A stretch of DNA of 64,000 bases from NCBI GenBank assembly GCA_903772945.1, contig CAICTM010000146.1:42226-106225 (forward strand), in the 5' to 3' direction. The stretch comes from Seminavis robusta (Eukaryota; Bacillariophyta; Bacillariophyceae; Naviculales; Naviculaceae). Each line of letters starts with the position of its first letter. Position 1 is the stretch's first letter. Position numbers and translations under genes: made by a program. Positions 62,737-64,000 of the stretch are shown here, piece by piece. The notes under the pieces are model-generated. The model saw nothing but the letters and a program-made list of their open reading frames with translations. It ran no database searches and had not been told where the DNA came from.

Positions 62737-63324
62737 ATGCCAACCATTTACAGTAGCAGCCATTCTCACATCACTGTCTCGGGTGCGACCGAAGAGATCA
62801 CGATGGTGGAGCTTAAAGAGAGTGACCTCAAGAAACTGAACAAGGCCATCAACAAGGCGATTGAGCTAGGAATGAATCAGGACGCAAGGATGGAGGCTGC
62901 CTTTACCAGTGATGTGGATTTCACGAAGGAAAGCCTTCAGAGCATTGTCGACTTCCTTGTCAAGGATCACCAAGACGTCAAGTGTATTGTGGAGTCCTCG
63001 ATGGATCTGATCATCCTCAAGACCAAGGCTGACTTTGTTGTTACTCTCCGCTTCTACAGCGTCAAGGCACGACCTTCTTACAGTCCAGTTGCTGCAGCTC
63101 TTCCTGTTGCATCTTCTGCTGTCGCTCAGGATGCTGCCGCTCAGGATGAGGCCTGGTTTACGATGCCGCGATCCAATAACAGACGTGGGCGCAATGGTCG
63201 CAATGGTCGCAATCGCCGCGGCCCACCTCCACGCTCTTCATTCTCACTCTCTGACGATTCTTTCGAAGTGGAGCCCGACTTGTCGCAGCAGCTGACGCCT
63301 CTCAAGCAATTGATGAAAAAGTAA
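62737..63324 (+). CDS. transposon accessory ORF with RG-rich tail (195 aa)
   Basis: A 195-residue frame from the first ATG (an open extension upstream has only TTG). The N-terminal ~115 residues are charged and globular-looking (LKESDLKKLNKAINKAIELG, then KESLQSIVDFLVKDHQDVK, IVESSMDLIILKTKADFVV). The C-terminus is Ala-rich, then basic and RG/NG-repeated (RRGRNGRNGRNRRGPPPR), then Ser/Asp-rich. RG-rich tails often bind nucleic acid, so a role in DNA or RNA binding for the element is inferred. No family was recognised. It is transcribed opposite to the transposase. Confidence 0.6.
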   Translation: MPTIYSSSHSHITVSGATEEITMVELKESDLKKLNKAINKAIELGMNQDARMEAAFTSDVDFTKESLQSIVDFLVKDHQDVKCIVESSMDLIILKTKADFVVTLRFYSVKARPSYSPVAAALPVASSAVAQDAAAQDEAWFTMPRSNNRRGRNGRNGRNRRGPPPRSSFSLSDDSFEVEPDLSQQLTPLKQLMKK

Positions 63325-63633
63325 GCAACTAGTAGCCGGAGAGAGAGCTCGAAACCAGCGGTCAATATCGTCATCGTGACCTTGTTTGTTTGTGCACGGA
63401 ACTCTTTTCTTTTTGCTGGAAACCGGAGGCAGAACGCCAGCATCACAGCAAAACAAAACTAGCTATACCAAAACTAAAGTAAACTTATTTAGCTCTAAGG
63501 TCAAAACTTGAACGAAGCTTCCGGCGTTGAGTTTTGTGGCTCGTTGTATTTGAGTGCCGTTCTCTAAATCTCCCAAATCAGGGTTGAGGTGCGCGCCCAT
63601 AAGAAAATAGCAGAAAAAGAGGAAAGGTAGTCG

Positions 63634-63663
63634 CTACTTTAGTCCCTCCGGTAGAGAGCGGCC
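63634..63663 (-). repeat. right terminal inverted repeat
   Basis: 30-bp exact complement of the left TIR, ending ...GAGCGGCC immediately before TTA. Confidence 0.95.
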
Positions 63664-63666
63664 TTA

Positions 63667-64000
63667 CGTACGTAATTTACGCGAAATCATCATTCAGAAA
63701 TGTCTTTGACATTTTCAGATGCCCCAAAGGCTCCAAAAAAAGTTACGCCACCAGGTTGTAGACTCCAAAAGTACCCTTGCGTAACTTTTTTTCGCAAAGT
63801 TGAAGCTTCTTCATTAGCCAATCACATCTATCGCCACCAGCCGCACCTCGGCAGTTGGGTCTTGTTCACAATTTCATCTAAGAAGCGCATTTTTAGGTAG
63901 TGCTAGAATCGACATGCGTGCAGGTACCAAACGCCAACCAGCACGATCCCGATCCGTGACGTAATTTCTTCCAAGAATGCGTGCAGTGATTGGAATCGGG
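63667..64000. other. flank of transposon with 14-bp hairpin
   Basis: Host flank running to the window end. It contains a perfect 14-bp inverted repeat (AAAAAAAGTTACGC at 63735-63748; complement at 63779-63792) with a 30-bp loop. A 66-codon open frame (63700-63900) overlaps it and has no recognisable features, so it is not called as a gene. Confidence 0.5.

Larger units (their letters stand above)
58034..63663. mobile_element. 5.63-kb Tc1/mariner-like DNA transposon with accessory ORFs
   Basis: Perfect 30-bp terminal inverted repeats (GGCCGCTCTCTACCGGAGGG...) at 58034-58063 and 63634-63663, with a further GACTA match after one mismatch. TTA lies immediately outside both ends (58031-58033 and 63664-63666), a likely target-site duplication. 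Inside are a 957-aa DDE transposase gene on the minus strand, a 141-aa ORF upstream of it in the same direction, and a 195-aa ORF in the opposite direction. The left ~0.9 kb has twelve GACTAAA/TTTAGTC motifs, likely transposase-binding sites; the right end has almost none. All three ORFs are open, so the copy may be autonomous. Confidence 0.88.

Noticed and set aside
63700-63900. 66-codon open frame at the window end
   Set aside because: It runs through a perfect hairpin, with no homology or conserved pattern.

Overview
This window looks like nuclear DNA of a diatom, probably pennate. Three things point that way: a fucoxanthin-chlorophyll protein gene; several unrelated proteins with a signal peptide ending in an ASAFAP-like site (cleavage before F or W), which is the diatom route into the plastid; and a diatom-type DUF6824 domain. 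Genes are compact, with none or one short GT-AG intron. Intergenic DNA is full of the palindromes TACCGGTA and CTAGCTAG. No tRNA, CRISPR array or prokaryotic operon was seen.

Layout. 1-8.2 kb: hemerythrin-like protein, plastid-type MscS channel, and two secreted Cys-rich proteins, one with PSSSPS and APTAAPVETD repeats. 8.3-13.6 kb: repeats and CA microsatellites around a decayed Penelope-like retroelement bounded by 71/74-bp direct repeats. 14-23 kb: DUF6824/CRAL-TRIO protein, DHH exopolyphosphatase-like protein, helicase-associated-domain protein, DTW-domain protein, a single 5S rRNA gene and a plastid-targeted pathogen-related-like protein. 25-34 kb: two members of an undescribed phosphomotif-repeat family flank an amine oxidase/cytochrome b5 fusion and a huge acidic tail-anchored repeat protein. 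35-44.5 kb: a 164-bp MITE, metallophosphoesterase, multipass membrane protein, CRAL-TRIO protein, and an unknown gene between two copies of a 40-bp repeat. 45-50.3 kb: a decayed transposase-like gene, an intact FCP gene and a truncated non-LTR retroelement tail. 50.6-57.8 kb: plastid-type methyltransferase, a broken SR-rich gene and a CRY-DASH gene.

The most striking object is 58034..63663: a 5.63-kb DNA transposon with perfect 30-bp terminal inverted repeats and TTA on both sides. It encodes a 957-aa mariner-like transposase with a DD39D arrangement, plus two unrecognised ORFs transcribed away from a shared 160-bp spacer. It appears intact and possibly autonomous. Five host proteins in the window carry plausible plastid-targeting presequences (MscS, HA-domain protein, pathogen-related-like protein, FCP, methyltransferase). 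Neighbouring genes do not otherwise form an obvious pathway.
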